Shown one piece after another: positions 48,096-64,000 of a stretch of DNA of 64,000 nucleotides. The stretch's first letter is position 1. Each line of letters starts with the position of its first letter. Location of the stretch: positions 2,279,728 to 2,343,727 of the forward strand of contig JAYKAV010002955.1 of NCBI GenBank assembly GCA_035582835.1, in the 5' to 3' direction. The DNA comes from Phoebastria nigripes. Lineage: Eukaryota > Chordata > Aves > Procellariiformes > Diomedeidae. A program made the translations under genes and the position numbers. Below the pieces are notes generated by a model that made no database searches, had not been told where the DNA came from, and was given only the letters and a program-made list of their open reading frames with translations.

Positions 48096-48720
48096 TTCTC
48101 ACACTGCACTCAGTAGTGATGCCCTGGAGATGTGGGATTGACCTGAGAGTGCTATGGAAGCAGAGCCCAGTCACAGGAGAAGTGGCAGTATTCAAATATA
48201 ACAATTTGATGTCTGGAAATATTTCTATAATACTCTTTTCCCCACAAGTTTTGTCTCTGTGTTCCCATTAGCCACACCAGTGAAGTTTGAACTGCTGGAA
48301 TTTTTGCAGTGCATCAGTCCCACCTTCCCAGGTACCTGTGACACCACTTGGTTGAAGTCTGGGAACTGAGCTGTGGGCACAAGCATGTGAATTTCCTCAA
48401 CTGAAAAGTCCCCCATTACGGAGTTGGGAGCATCCTCTCCCAGTTGGGTGCAGAAGGGGACATGAGTCTGAGGTCACTGCTGCACCTGGGACGCCTCAAT
48501 TACTTGCTTACTTGCATTAAGCTCCCTGTGTGGTTGCTGGCAGCTCTGCACGGCCATTCAGACTGTAGGATGGAGCTGCCCACCGTGGTGGTAAAAAGTT
48601 CTTAACTTCAAAGCCTAAAAAAGTACCAGGACAACCCCAGGGCAGAGCATGTATTGAATAGTGGGGTTACAAAAGCAGCCTCACCTGGTCTGTGGGTGGC
48701 AAAGATGATAATGAGAATCT

Positions 48721-48788
48721 AGAATCATAGAATCATAGAATGGTTTGGGTTGGAAGGGACCTTAAGGATCATCTAGTTCCAACCCCCA
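48721..48788 (-). mobile_element. CR1 LINE 3' end fragment, reverse orientation
   Basis: AATCATAGAATCATAGAATG then GTTTGGGTTGGAAGGGACCT is the reverse complement of the avian CR1 terminus. About 68 bases are recognisable, with little divergence, so it is a comparatively young insertion. It lies about 400 bases before the first coding exon of the GPCR. Confidence 0.92.
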
Positions 48789-49178
48789 TATTTTGTGGAC
48801 CTGGCATGCTGTTCAGTGGGATTTAGCAGAGCTGCTTTAATTTTGGATTTTCATTGCTTGCTTGTCCTCTCTCTGCTCTCAGTGCTTTTTTTCGTGTATC
48901 ATGCTTCACCTGATGATGCATTTTTGTTCACAGGAGGGCTTTTAATTGCCGTGAAGGACTTCAGCCAATGCTGCATATTTATCCTCACCCTCAGGATTTC
49001 AGACACTTCTAACGGACTGATAACCATGGGACAGTGATGGCACAGACACAGCAGGGTGTGTGGATTTTTCTTGAAGTAAATGAAGCATAAACATTACTTC
49101 TGTACTTCCTTTCATAGACCTCCAAGTCATGTGCATTAAAGTCCTTGTTCATTTTTTTTCCCCTTTTCTCTCTTTCAG

Positions 49179-49467
49179 ATTTTAACAGTGGGAAGGTGCT
49201 GATGGACAAAAATGAATCTTGGCTCTCTAATTTCTCCTCTGCTGCCTCCTCCTTTGTGAAAGGAGGTGGCAACTGTCCAAGGATCGGCCTCCAGGAGGTG
49301 GTCATTGGGCTGATACTAACCCTCATTGACTTGATCACGCTCCTGGGAAATACGGTAGTCTTCATCTGCCCGGTGGTGGAAAAGAGGCTGCGCACCGTCA
49401 CCTATATGTTTATCATGTCCTTAGCCATGGCAGATTTCCTTGTAGCTTGTCTGGTCATGCCCTTTAG
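49179..49467 (+). CDS. GPCR exon with start codon, TM1 and TM2 (coding from 49202)
   Basis: The acceptor CTCTCTTTCAG ends at 49178; 23 bases of 5' UTR precede the ATG at 49202. The donor CTTTAG|GTAAGA starts at 49468 and leaves phase 2 inside a serine codon. The exon encodes the glycosylated N terminus, TM1 and TM2 up to LVMPF, the same place where 5-HT4 has an LVMPFG motif. Confidence 0.92.
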
Positions 49468-52400
49468 GTAAGAGGTGCTCGTAAGGTAAGATCAGACGGC
49501 GGTGTGTGCCTGCAACGTCATTTCTCCTAGCTCAGCGGCCGCTGTTTGAGCACGGCTGGCTAGAAGTTCACATGCTGTGCTTAGGGCTGGGCTCGCCAAA
49601 GACCTTAACTGGGGGTCAGTGATTGTGTGTGCTTCTGTGCCTCAGTTTCCCTACCCTTTATAATGGGTCCCTTGATAATGAATGGAGGAGACTTCCCAAG
49701 GGCATTTTTCCTGTTGGCTCTAGAGACACCCTGGCTGCTGGTCTGAACTAGATATCCAGCTTCTCAGGTGGCTCCAGTGCGATGAGTCCCCTCTTCCAGG
49801 GCTAGCTCTGTGTTGCACGCGGGGCCAACATGGTTGCTAGATGATTTTTCATGCTCTGAGCGTTTGGGGAATGTGAGATGAGGACTGTCGCTGGTGTGTC
49901 AGCATTAAGCGCAATGACCGCGTTGATCCTGCTTGCGTTTCAAAGGTAGAGCAAATCATGGAGTATATTTTTCCCTCATTTTTCTGAGTCAAGAATGACT
50001 ATTGAAGTCAGTGGAGTTAAATTCCATGCTTTCAATTTTATACTTCTTTAACCCTATATTTTATTTTCTGGTAGTGGGAGGGAGAAGTAAAAAAGATCCT
50101 TACTAGTGTAAGAAAATGGATGATTTCATATTACTGAACTTGATAGGCTATTGCAGAGATGTTATTCTTCATATTCTTGGTGAAACACAGAATTTTGATT
50201 GTTCCTTCTGGTTCTTCAGACAACGTACCGGTGGAGTTCGTGGGGAAGGCTGGCCACCTTGCAAAATAAATCTTTTGCCTGCATAAGCAGACTAGAAGAA
50301 TTGCAGTCTGCAGTGGGGTAACAAACGGGATTCGCTGCACTTGGGGGAATTGNTTTGCCCCTATTGCCTGACTGCATTGCACATCGATAACTGGCAGTGT
50401 TGACACGGGGACAAAGGCCATCTCCCCTCTCTCTGTGTAAATGGAAGGATTTTATTTTAGTATAAGTAGGGTAATTTAGGCTCCCCCTCTATTTAATGCA
50501 GGAAGAGGCACTTCAGAGGGCAGTTCTCCCTGCTTGAGGTTTATATTTACAGGAGCTTCACTACCTGGCTAAAACATAGTAAACCAAATCCAGAAACCAG
50601 GTTCCTTGTCGGCTCTGGCTGTCTTGTGCTGCAAAATGGCCGTAGGTTTCTGTAAAGCAGGGGGCTTTGTAGTGTTCTTGGAGCAATACGAAGAAGCTGA
50701 ACTCTTTTCACGTTCTGTGCTTCAGTTCTTACAGGGCTGCCTACGCTTTTGAATTTGGCACCCCAAGATATTTTCCCAACAAGCAATTACAAACTGAGTT
50801 GTAAGTTTATAGTGTCAGCTGAAAAAAAAAGCAGTTAATGATGCCCTTTAAAAAATATTATTGCCAGTTTCAGTTCTAAGCTCGGTGAATTTTTAAGTTC
50901 AGGTTCTGAAGTCATCCATCTGTATTCACTGGTCTCTCCCCTCCACCTGGTGCTACAAATATCTGCCCTAGGGGCTTGGATTGCAGCTTAGCTGTACGAT
51001 GATCTAACCTCTGCCACCCTGTTAAAGTCGGTGGGAATGAGGGTAGTGACTTAACCAGGAGATCTGTATTGCTGATAGTGGGGGTTTTGCTCTACGCTGG
51101 AGAAAGATGGGATTGTGGAAGTGGCTCTTTGCCAGACAGGGGTGGGAAGGGTCTGCAGGTTGGCTGATCTTGTTCCCTGAGGATCGCCAGCAGCTCATAC
51201 TGTGCATTTCTTTGGGCTTTTGCTATTCCTTTTTAATCAGTATCATTTCTAGGCTGCAGAGACTTCATGCATCAGAGAAGACGGAACAGGTACCCGCCAC
51301 CCTGGGCTGTGAGAACATCTGCTAGGTCAGGAGCATCCCATCAGATGCTGATGGGAGCTAGGTACCTGCTCAGCTGGGATCAGTGTGCAGGGATGTTCAT
51401 GACAGCAGCATGGTCCACTTCTGGATGGCTGCAGTGCTCACACCACAGGCTTTGAGGGCTTCTCAGGGGTGGCACCAAGACACCCAAGTCCGTTACTGGA
51501 CCTGTGCTTCAACTTCTATATGTCTTATTTTCCCATCTAAAAAAGAGGCATGAAACCTTTCCATGTGTGCGCAGTGGGACCCTCCATGCTGCCCATGTGG
51601 AGGCCACCATGGTGTAGGGACAGGTTCTGCTGTAGATTAACGTTTACTTGAATTTTTGCGTAGCGTCCTGCATAACAAAAAGCTGCCGAGGGCTCCGGCT
51701 CTTCAGCCAGCATTGTACCCCCTTCCATTAGTTGTACTCTAAAAGAACCTTCATAAAGTCGTTTTAATGAGTTGTTGCTAATTAGATGCAGAGCAGGGGT
51801 TGGTTTCTAACTCCTCTGACATCAGGTTGACTCTTCCTGCCCTTGCTGAGCGGCAGAGCCCACCTGAGCACGCNGCAGCACAGCAGCCCTACTTTCACTG
51901 TATTTGACCAGCAAGCTGTGAAGTTACAGGATAATTAAAGCTTTGGAGGACTAGGTAGTTACTCAGCCTTTCACATCAAATTCACATACAATGGTTATTT
52001 CAGCAGCACCCCAGGAGTTGCAGAAAGCTGGTGAAAGAAAGGGGAAGCGAATGGCATCTAAATGAATGCTATAGAAACATGCATCAGCCTTCCTACAGCT
52101 GCCATATGTTCCTTCCTTCACTGCTCACTTCTTACAGGCCCCTCTTGACTTCGTTAGAAATAATTTTGGCGTAATGCCTGCTTTTTGCTGGTGTGTTTAC
52201 CTCGCTGAGGCATTTGTGAGCTACATAACGTATAAGCTGCATAGGCTTCCTCCTAGGATTTAANTTTTTTTTTTTTAACCAAGAGCTGAAATCCTCTAGT
52301 TTTGAAGCATGAGACCAGATGAAAAGTGAGTTTCTTGGAGGAGGGAGCATCTTCCATGCCCCAGGAATTGGGGAGAAATCATAAAAGTCCATGCTGGATA

Positions 52401-54665
52401 GGGCACTGGAAAAAGCTGTGATGAACAAAGCTGTGCAGATGTAAATTTGGGGAGCTTTGGGGGGCAAAGCACCTCTCGCAAGGCACCCGCTCATCACAGA
52501 GTGCAGGCAAGAAGCATAGGTTTGGTCTTNTTCAGCCACACCCCACCCGTGGGTTATTGCCTTGGGTTGCGCTTTGAGGATGAATCCCTGCTAACTGAGC
52601 TGCACACCCATCTTTAGCACCTCCCTGTTAAAATATGCTGTTACCTCAGTGGAGTCTTGAAGAAATGCATGAAATCAGTCCTTCTAGCTTTGATTTCTAC
52701 TCGTTTTCTCCGGCAGTATCATTTACGAGGTGACGGGGATGTGGTTGTTCGGGAAGCTGTTCTGCAAAGTCTGGATCTCCTTTGATGTCATGTTCTGCAC
52801 TGCGTCCATCGTCACGTTGTGCTTCATTAGCCTGGACAGATACTGCTCCGTGGTGACCCCGTACCACTATTCAAGAAGGATGTCCCGGGGCAGGCGAGTG
52901 GAGTTGCTCCTCACTTTGGGTCCCTCCAAAGTTTTACTTGGCTGTGGCCTATATTGTCTAGGGACCAAATGAGCTATTGACAATTGCTACCCAAAAGCAG
53001 AGCCATGTGGCAAAAGGATCTTCGCACCGTTTAAAACTTTGTAGAAAATTTTTAATGTGGTGCAGGAGAAAAGGAGAATGCAGCTGAGCTGGTTTGATGG
53101 TGCTCCTGGGAAAGCACTTTTTGAGTTAAGGACGGATTGCAAAATGGGGTAGAAACCAGTGGTGTGGGCTGATTTGTACCGACAACTTCTGCCCTTTGCA
53201 GGCATTTCATGGGAATTTCCCCAAGGACTAGGGGAAATGACACCCAGAAGAATGCATGTAGCAGTAGTCTTCCCCCTCTTAAACCCACAATGTTTTCTGA
53301 AGTGATATTCACGGGGGAAATGCAGAGAAAACAGAATGAGTTTCTAAGCTCCTGTCAAGGTTTCACGTGAAACATTGAAATGAGGACTGCAGGGTGGGGA
53401 AAGTTGTCTGAGGGTGGGCAGAGGGGACGCTGCAGCTGCGGGGTGCTTTACAAGGTGGGTTCAGGCTCTTTTGGGGATGTTTTTCCCACTGCAACTTTTG
53501 CTGTGTACGATTTGTGGAGCGCGGGCAGTCGCCAAAACGAGGAGGGGGCTGCGCAGCACACCGTGTCGCAGAGCAAGCNCTGCAGCGGTACTGAGGATCT
53601 AGTGTCCATCAGCTCCACCCCTATTGCTCCTCGGAGGATAAGATAATAGCCAGATATTAAATCTGAAACCAAATAGAAAAATCTACATGCTGTTGTTTTA
53701 AATATTAACAAAAATCCGCTGTAAAACCTTTCCTCCTCTTTTTTCAGCCAGGTCTGAGCACCCCTTACACTGACCCCAATTCTGTAAACCACAGACCCAA
53801 TTACCCAGTCTTTAGAGATATTCACGTATGGACTTGTTGTACCCTGGCTTTTTCCCTTCTCCAAGCCCTGTGGGACTGCTGAGCAGTGATATCCCACACG
53901 GGTTACCATGGGGATTAAATCGTACTGGATGTTCTCAACTCAGAATAACTCAGACCCTCTCTCCCTTCCCCATCTCTTTCCTTTCGCAGATGCATCGTGA
54001 TGACCTGCATGGTCTGGGTATATTCCTCCCTCATTTCCTTCCTTCCCATCATGCAAGGCTGGAACGAGATCCCCGGGGTGGACTTTGATGCAGGCAGAGA
54101 ATGCATCTTCGTCACCAACTGGATTTTTGCCATCGTGGCTTCTGCTCTGGCTTTTTTCGTTCCCTTCATGGTCATGTGCAGCATGTATTTCTTCATCTAC
54201 CGAGCTTCACGGCTCAAGGCCACTCGTATCATGTCTCAGACCCTGGAGATTCACTACCACCCCAACAGCAAGCGGCAGAACCATCTGCAGCTGGAGAACA
54301 AGGCCACGCGGACCATTAGCATTATCATTTCAGTCTTTGTGCTGTGCTGGCTGCCGTACTTTGTCCTGAATGTCTGGCTCGCTGCCAGAGGCACCGACTC
54401 CACCAGCACGGTCTTGGTTGACACCTTCAAGTTCATCACTTGGTTAGGGTATTGCAACTCCACCATCAACCCAATGCTCTACGCTTTCCTGAACCGGGAC
54501 TTCCAACGGGCCCTGAAGAAGCTGCTCATTTGCAGGCACAGGTCTCAGGTGGACATTGGAGAAGACATGGTTTCCATAGCCACGTTTTCCAAGACTGCTC
54601 CAGACTTAGAATATAGCATTACGGTGCCAGTGCCCAATGGTGCCCTGAAGGGCAAACCCAAGTAA
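49202..54665 (+). CDS. class A aminergic GPCR, 5-HT4/beta-octopamine-like, 372 residues
   Basis: Coding exons 49202-49467, 52717-52893 and 53990-54665 join in phase 2 twice and give 372 residues ending in TAA. Start: the first ATG after the acceptor at 49178. Seven membrane segments are visible. N-glycosylation sites lie at N4 and N10, GN in TM1 (residues 49-50) and SLAMAD in TM2. The C105-C187 pair bridges TM3 and loop 2. D112 is the amine-binding aspartate, LDRY spans 128-131, CWLPYF 267-272, WLGYCNSTINPMLY 299-312, and C329 is a likely palmitoylation site. The third loop is short (about 37 residues), typical of Gs-coupled amine receptors. The SFLPIMQGWNEI stretch is strikingly like 5-HT4 (SFLPIMQGWN), and TM7 is like 5-HT6/5-HT4/H2. 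So it should be a plasma-membrane receptor for a biogenic amine, with ligand unknown. TM5 has A198, S199, A202 at positions 5.42, 5.43, 5.46. It lies between TEX37-like and EIF2AK3, where I know no human receptor. No symbol assigned. Confidence 0.93.
49468..52716 (+). other. GPCR intron, no further feature seen
   Basis: Phase 2 GT-AG intron (GTAAGAGG ... TTTTCTCCGGCAG). It has scattered N and a T tract at about 52264. No recognisable mobile element or exon was found. Confidence 0.6.
52717..52893 (+). CDS. GPCR exon with TM3 and the DRY motif
   Basis: Encodes residues from the split S89 to the first bases of R148: TM3 with C105, D112 and LDRYCSVVTPYHYSRRMSRG. The acceptor is CTCCGGCAG. The donor is GGCAG|GCGAGT, a GC donor; it is the only junction that keeps the frame into the next exon (GGC AG|A TGC ATC). 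Confidence 0.9.
52894..53989 (+). other. GC-AG intron of the GPCR gene
   Basis: Starts GCGAGT at 52894 and ends CTTTCGCAG at 53989, phase 2. Apart from the GC, the donor matches the consensus (CAG|GYRAGT), as is typical of functional U2-type GC-AG introns. A nearby GT at 52898 would put the next exon out of frame. No other feature is seen inside. Confidence 0.8.
53990..54665 (+). CDS. GPCR last exon with TM4 to TM7 and the C-terminal tail
   Basis: The acceptor CTTTCGCAG ends at 53989. The frame is uninterrupted to TAA 54663-54665. It encodes TM4 (CIVMTCMVWVYSSLISFLPI), loop 2 with C187, TM5, the short loop 3, TM6 with CWLPYF, TM7 with NPMLY and a 44-residue tail rich in S/T and P. Confidence 0.93.
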
Positions 54666-57600
54666 TAGGGATTCAGAATCAGTTGCTGGAGGTGGTGGTA
54701 CAGAAAGTGCCGGAGCACATCCTAATGGAAAAATAACGGGTAGGAAAATAGGGGAAGGAGGGGCTGGACTATTACAGCCGGGGGCATACCACAAAGATGC
54801 ATTTCTTCATCTTCCACAGTTTTACGGATGAGNAACTTTGGTATTTTAGGGGCAATTTGTTATAACTAATGGAGCTAATTCCTTCCTGGGTAATTATTTT
54901 TTTTAATGAGCATTTCCTAAGACAAATTCAATCTTCATGCTGGGGGAAAAAGAAAAACCCAAACAGTATGATAATGTGAACTTGTCTTCGTGTACATCCT
55001 GGTGATCTACAATGTAAGGTGGGACAGTATTTCTTTCTTACCGAGCCACTGTAGCTCTCATCTTGCAGCTTACGTTACAAATTTGACCAGTTCTAATAAC
55101 TCCACGTGTGTCAGTCTGTGTGTGGGAGTGAGGAGGGATGTGGTCAAAGAGCAGAGGTCACTTCTTTACAGGGGCACCACTCTGCAGTCTGGGCTGTTGC
55201 TCAAGGTTCAACTCACTTGCTTCCGAAATATCGAGAGGTTCAGAGCTTTCAGTGGCTTTCTGTGAATTATCTGTGAGTTTCCTTATTAATTCTGGAAGGN
55301 AATATCCTATGTGGCAGACCCCAGGAGATAAGCAAGACTTGCCGTAACACCGAGAGCACCGAGTGCCCAGGGGGTTCGAAGGGGGCTACAGGTGACCCAG
55401 ACCAGCCAAAGAGGGAACGTGAAGAGGAATTATTACTTACTTGTGTGTTTTCCACTGATGTCTATGCCTTGATGCTATGAGTGTAGCTATAGAGTATTGC
55501 TGGACCACACAGCCATAAAAAAACAAAAGATGATAAATGGGAATGATTATTTTTAACACTCCCAAGTGCTCGTCTGGACTTCAACAGCATCAAACAGCAC
55601 CAGCTCCCCACAGGAGAGCCGTGGAGTACCTCACTGAAGGATTACTCTGAAAAGGCAGGACTGCTCCCAAANGTCTCTGCAGCATCGTAACAGTGAGTAA
55701 AAGCAGGAGCTGAGCCCCCAGGACCACAGCTTTTCTGTAGCAGGGTCACGGGAGGGCTGGTGACTGCTCAGACAACAGCCATCGCTTCCCCNGCACGGTT
55801 CTGGTGGGCTCTCACACTGGTTTACATGGAGAGTCGCTGCACTCAGAGCCTGCTCTTAGACCCATCTTCTGTGGACATGAAACACTTCAAGGACGGTCTC
55901 TGAAATAGCTTTTTCTGAGTGCTCAATCGCCTGCTTGGGACGGGAGAGGCTTCTGCAGCCTGGGAAGCAGAGCAAACACAGCAGAAAGATACCCAGGCTG
56001 ACATTTAATGCTAAAACTACTGGACTGAGGCACTCAGAGGGGTGAAGAATGTCACTTTGTTAATAAATAAAAAAAAAGGGGGGGGGTTAATAAAAGTCTT
56101 GAGTCCTTCTGCTCTTCCAGCTCAAAGGTAGCAGAGGACTGTCCTCAGAGGTGTGCAAAAAGCACGTAGCTACTGCCTGGGGCAGCTCAGCTACTGAAGA
56201 CACTGGTACAAGGGCCAGAANTTCTCTCTCAAGGGCCTGGTAAGAAGAAACAGCCCTGACCTGGGGTTGCAACACTGGTACTCCTGTCAAATGACTCTTC
56301 ATGGAGTGGGTTAGGTCTCCCAGCTCCTACGATTCCAGTAACAACACGGAAGCGGTAAGGAGNATAACTAAACATTCCTGCCCTTATTCTGGGGGAAGCA
56401 CCTAGGTCCAGTGGGCACAAAGGTGGATGGGGCAGGATTCTCGCTCCNGACACCCAGTTCATTTTGATAAACAGGACAAGGAATTGTGTTTCAGCCCCAA
56501 GAGCTATGGTGGGGAGGGAGCTGAGGGATAGGCAACATCCTCTGCAAGAACAGGCCAGGACCGCAGCGCCGCGCAGCGCGGTAGAGCCCGAGACCAGAGC
56601 TCCCTTTTGCAGGGCTGTAAGCTGGCAGCTGTGCTAGCCTCTGTGTTCAGGTGTCCCCTTGCAAAAAAAGGTGGCAGGAAGGTACAGAGCGATTTCCGTG
56701 GCCACAGGAAGACCTGAGACAGTCTGATAGTTGGTTTCCAGATGTTCGTAAACTGAAAGAAGGCAAATAAACTTGTCTATGAGCCATCAGATGTTCTGCC
56801 ACCAGGGCCAACATGTAAAGACTGAGATCTCACAGACAAGGTGGAAAGCTGCTGCTGTCGTTTGTACAGAAGTGAGAAAAGCCTGCCTTCATTGCTTTCC
56901 CTTCCAGGATGAAGCGTAGAGCAAATGCACATTAGACCAAAGGCGTTCACTCATTCAGTCATGGTTGACCATTGGGTCCGAGCTGACTGAAGAACATCAT
57001 CTGGCAGAAGGAGAGGGATGGAACAGGAAAGTGTAGTATAATTAAAACCTGACTTAAAGAAGGAAAACAACATGGGAGGTGCAGCTCTCTGGGTAGCCTG
57101 GTTCTGAAGAGCTGGTGAAATAGTCCTGGAGCTGACGGGGTGTTGAAGCCCAGGTGGATGTTTCATAGCGCAGAGAAGTGTCCTCTTCTCCCACTGGTGG
57201 GGCAGAGCAAGTGGAGCTGCGAGAGGCAGGGAAATGAGGGCTTGCAGGCAAGACCTGAGTTCAGAGGAAAACCTCTCCGGTTAGGGAAGGCTTTCTTAGT
57301 CAAACCCTGGAGCAAAAAGGAGCAAAGACAAGGACAACACACTCCAGCATCCAGTGCTAAGAGAAGCAAAGACTCACTGACACAGGCAGTTATGAGTGGA
57401 GCGTGGCCAGGTGCTTTTGTGGCTGGGCATGCGCCACACAGGGTAGGATTTGTACATGTCTTTGAGGACAAGTGTAACATCCCAGAGCACACAGACACAC
57501 CTGGTGTGAACAGGGATTTCACTTCTGGTACTGAAATGCTGCAGGGCCCCTGGAATAGGCAGCTACTTACATNCAGCACAGACATACAGCAAGTTAAAAA

Positions 57601-58330
57601 TACCTTATTCTTCATTTCCTGTGCTCCATCAGCAATCACTGAACTGGCAGGGAAGCTAGAGAGGCTTCAGACGTGGCCATTTAACTGTGCAGTTATAGCT
57701 GATGCTAACAGGGAAATCCAAGGGAAGAGGACACACTCAACTGTCTTCTGTTTTAACCCAGCTAAACTCAATCAAGTTCTGTTTTTGACCAAATATTCAA
57801 GCCAGTATCTAGGAGAGTTATCCAAGAGCACAAGACGACGATCTTTGTAATCCACTTTTGCCTTATCCTAAGGCTGCAGAGTGTCAGTTGGTTTAATTGT
57901 TAGTCAAGAGTGTCACACCCCAGTACAGTGATCCCCAGAAGGATTTGAATCCAGCATCTTTTTAAGAAACTGATTTCAGAGCCTACAATTTCAAAAATTT
58001 AAGCCTGTAAAACAGGAAAATGCATTTATGCAAACCCAGTTCTAATAGTGTAAGAATTATCCCTTCTTCTTCCCTCTCTGTTAACAGTTGAGAGATTGCC
58101 TCCATAATCCACTCAGTTTAGGAGAGCTTAGTTCCCTTCTTTCTTCAGATAGTATCTCACTTCCAAGCAGCATATTCATGTTTGCATCATCACGTGCACC
58201 GTGGCAAGTATGAGACAGGAAAGCAAAGCAACTTACAGAAATGCAGTACCTGTCCTCCTGTTCCAACTGCACACGGCTGCCATCTGCAGCATGCGCCGAC
58301 GCAGGTTTGGAACAGAAACAACTACTATTT
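54666..58330. other. GPCR 3' UTR and convergent intergenic region
   Basis: AATAAA hexamers at 56062-56067 (followed by an A/G homopolymer run) and 56766-56771 are candidate ends for the GPCR transcript; neither is proven. A 236-codon plus-strand frame at 57140-57850 lies here without recognisable motifs. Otherwise unique sequence. Confidence 0.45.
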
Positions 58331-58334
58331 TTTT

Positions 58335-59356
58335 TTTTTTATAAATAAAAAAAGTTTATTAAATCATTTAGACTTGAAAGAAGTCACAATAATTAACGCA
58401 CTCAACAATTACAGCAAGTGCATTCTGTACACCACCAACCCAAATGGATTGATNCTGTATTTTATAAATAAAAAATAACGTATTTACAATGAGAAATAAA
58501 AGCATGGCATTAGGCAGTTAAATTAGCAGATTACACAAATGCCTACCAGTTGATTTTTTTAAAAAGTACAAATCTACAAGATTACATACGACACGTATAA
58601 CTTCATTAGGTTTAAATTTTCAGAATCACAACATTTTCGTACATAATTTTTACTATGGCTCTTTCAACCACTGCCTATAAAACCCCCTTTTTTAATGGCA
58701 AAAAGCTCCTTTTCCTTCTCTACAGGTTTATCTGTATAAAATGCATTCCCTAAGATCTACTATAGTGCAGAAGTATGAAATGATTTCCTCTAATGACTGG
58801 CTATGGAGAGTGACAGTATGTACAACTGTGTTACTTTTTTGCTTTAAAAATAGTGCAGATTCCCAGTTTACCCACCAGGGACAAAAATGGAGTCATAGTT
58901 CATTTCAAAATCATCTTCATTTCACCAAAGAGCAAGTGATCCGGATATATACTCACTAGGCTTAGAGACTGTAATTTGCTCTATAAAAATACAGTATTTT
59001 AATTCTATTTACATGTTACAGATCTCTCACTTACCCAGCAAGCTGACATTTACAAGCTTCAAAAAACCCAACAAACCCAAAAAAACGATAATGGAGCACA
59101 ACATTGGTAAGCACAGTAGCTGGACCCATCCACCTAGGAGAGTTAAGGTAAGAAAAATGGAATGTGAAAAGTGTGGTTACTGGCTTTCGTTGGCTGTCAA
59201 AGTAAACAAAAATCTGTCCAATACGTCTTATACATTAAACATGGCAAAAAAAGTTTAAGTAAACTATTTCCAAGATAGACATTCTGCATCATAGGATCCT
59301 TCTGCTGAACAATCCCTGTAAAACCTGCCGAGTGGAAGAAGGGATCCTGAGGATAA
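58335..59356 (-). other. EIF2AK3: EIF2AK3 3' untranslated region
   Basis: AT-rich, stop-dense sequence from the stop codon down to AATAAA on the minus strand (plus-strand TTTATT 58355-58360), followed by A-rich sequence. The exact cleavage site is not visible; about 1.0 kb is a plausible length. ATTAAA-type alternatives occur upstream. Confidence 0.55.

Positions 59357-64000
<4,644 letters not shown>

Larger units (their letters stand above)
42989..49178 (+). other. putative first intron of the GPCR gene
   Basis: Bounded by the donor GTAAGT at 42989 and the acceptor CTCTCTTTCAG ending at 49178. It holds the G-rich repeat, a 50-base tandem duplication (45767-45860), an old LINE (46690-48095) and a CR1 tail (48721-48788). 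A second donor-like site, GAAG|GTAAGG near 43925, could mark an alternative 5' exon. No other coding exon is recognised. Confidence 0.45.

Noticed and set aside
52898..52899. GT donor a few bases after the GC donor
   Set aside because: It would enter the next exon out of frame, giving MHRDDLHGL instead of CIVMTCMVW.
52730..52972. Read-through of the GPCR middle exon to a stop near 52972
   Set aside because: It loses the receptor frame after RGRR; the GC donor at 52894 joins TM3 to TM4 perfectly.
53997..54369. Alternative frames overlapping the last GPCR exon
   Set aside because: Shadows of the TM4-TM7 reading frame.

Overview
This is vertebrate nuclear DNA, almost certainly from a bird. It has long introns with GT-AG (and one GC-AG) splice sites, low repeat content and CR1 LINE fragments with the avian-type 3' end (an AACCATTCTATGATTCTATG-like tail). 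It carries the 3' end of EIF2AK3 (PERK) in a gene order that fits human 2p11.2. Scattered single N bases and one run of 275 N (9217-9491) show a draft assembly.

Layout. From 1 to about 6.2 kb I see no gene. At 6.2-15.0 kb there is a plus-strand gene of at least five coding exons (8302-8394, 10848-11235, 12627-12764, 13890-14019, 14856-14994) whose splice phases all agree. Its first part resembles TEX37/SPMIP9, a sperm axonemal microtubule inner protein whose human gene lies next to EIF2AK3. It may have two alternative 3' ends. CR1 tails lie just after it. From 15.8 to 42.7 kb I find no gene that I can support, only one CR1 fragment, simple repeats and a possible decayed retrocopy.

At 42.75-43.5 kb lies a CpG island with a GGAGC-type minisatellite, a strong splice donor at 42989 and a G-rich tandem repeat. 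I take it as the promoter and noncoding first exon of the next gene. That gene has coding exons at 49202-49467, 52717-52893 and 53990-54665 on the plus strand. It encodes a complete 372-residue class A aminergic GPCR, closest by motif to the 5-HT4 / beta-octopamine-like / H2 group. Its second coding intron uses a GC donor. I know of no human GPCR gene between TEX37 and EIF2AK3, so this may be a receptor kept in birds and lost in mammals; it is the most interesting item here.

At 58.3-64.0 kb the minus strand holds the last four coding exons and the 3' UTR of EIF2AK3, covering the kinase activation segment to the C terminus. The rest of that gene lies beyond the right edge. The GPCR and EIF2AK3 converge tail to tail. 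The three genes share a neighbourhood but show no evident functional link.
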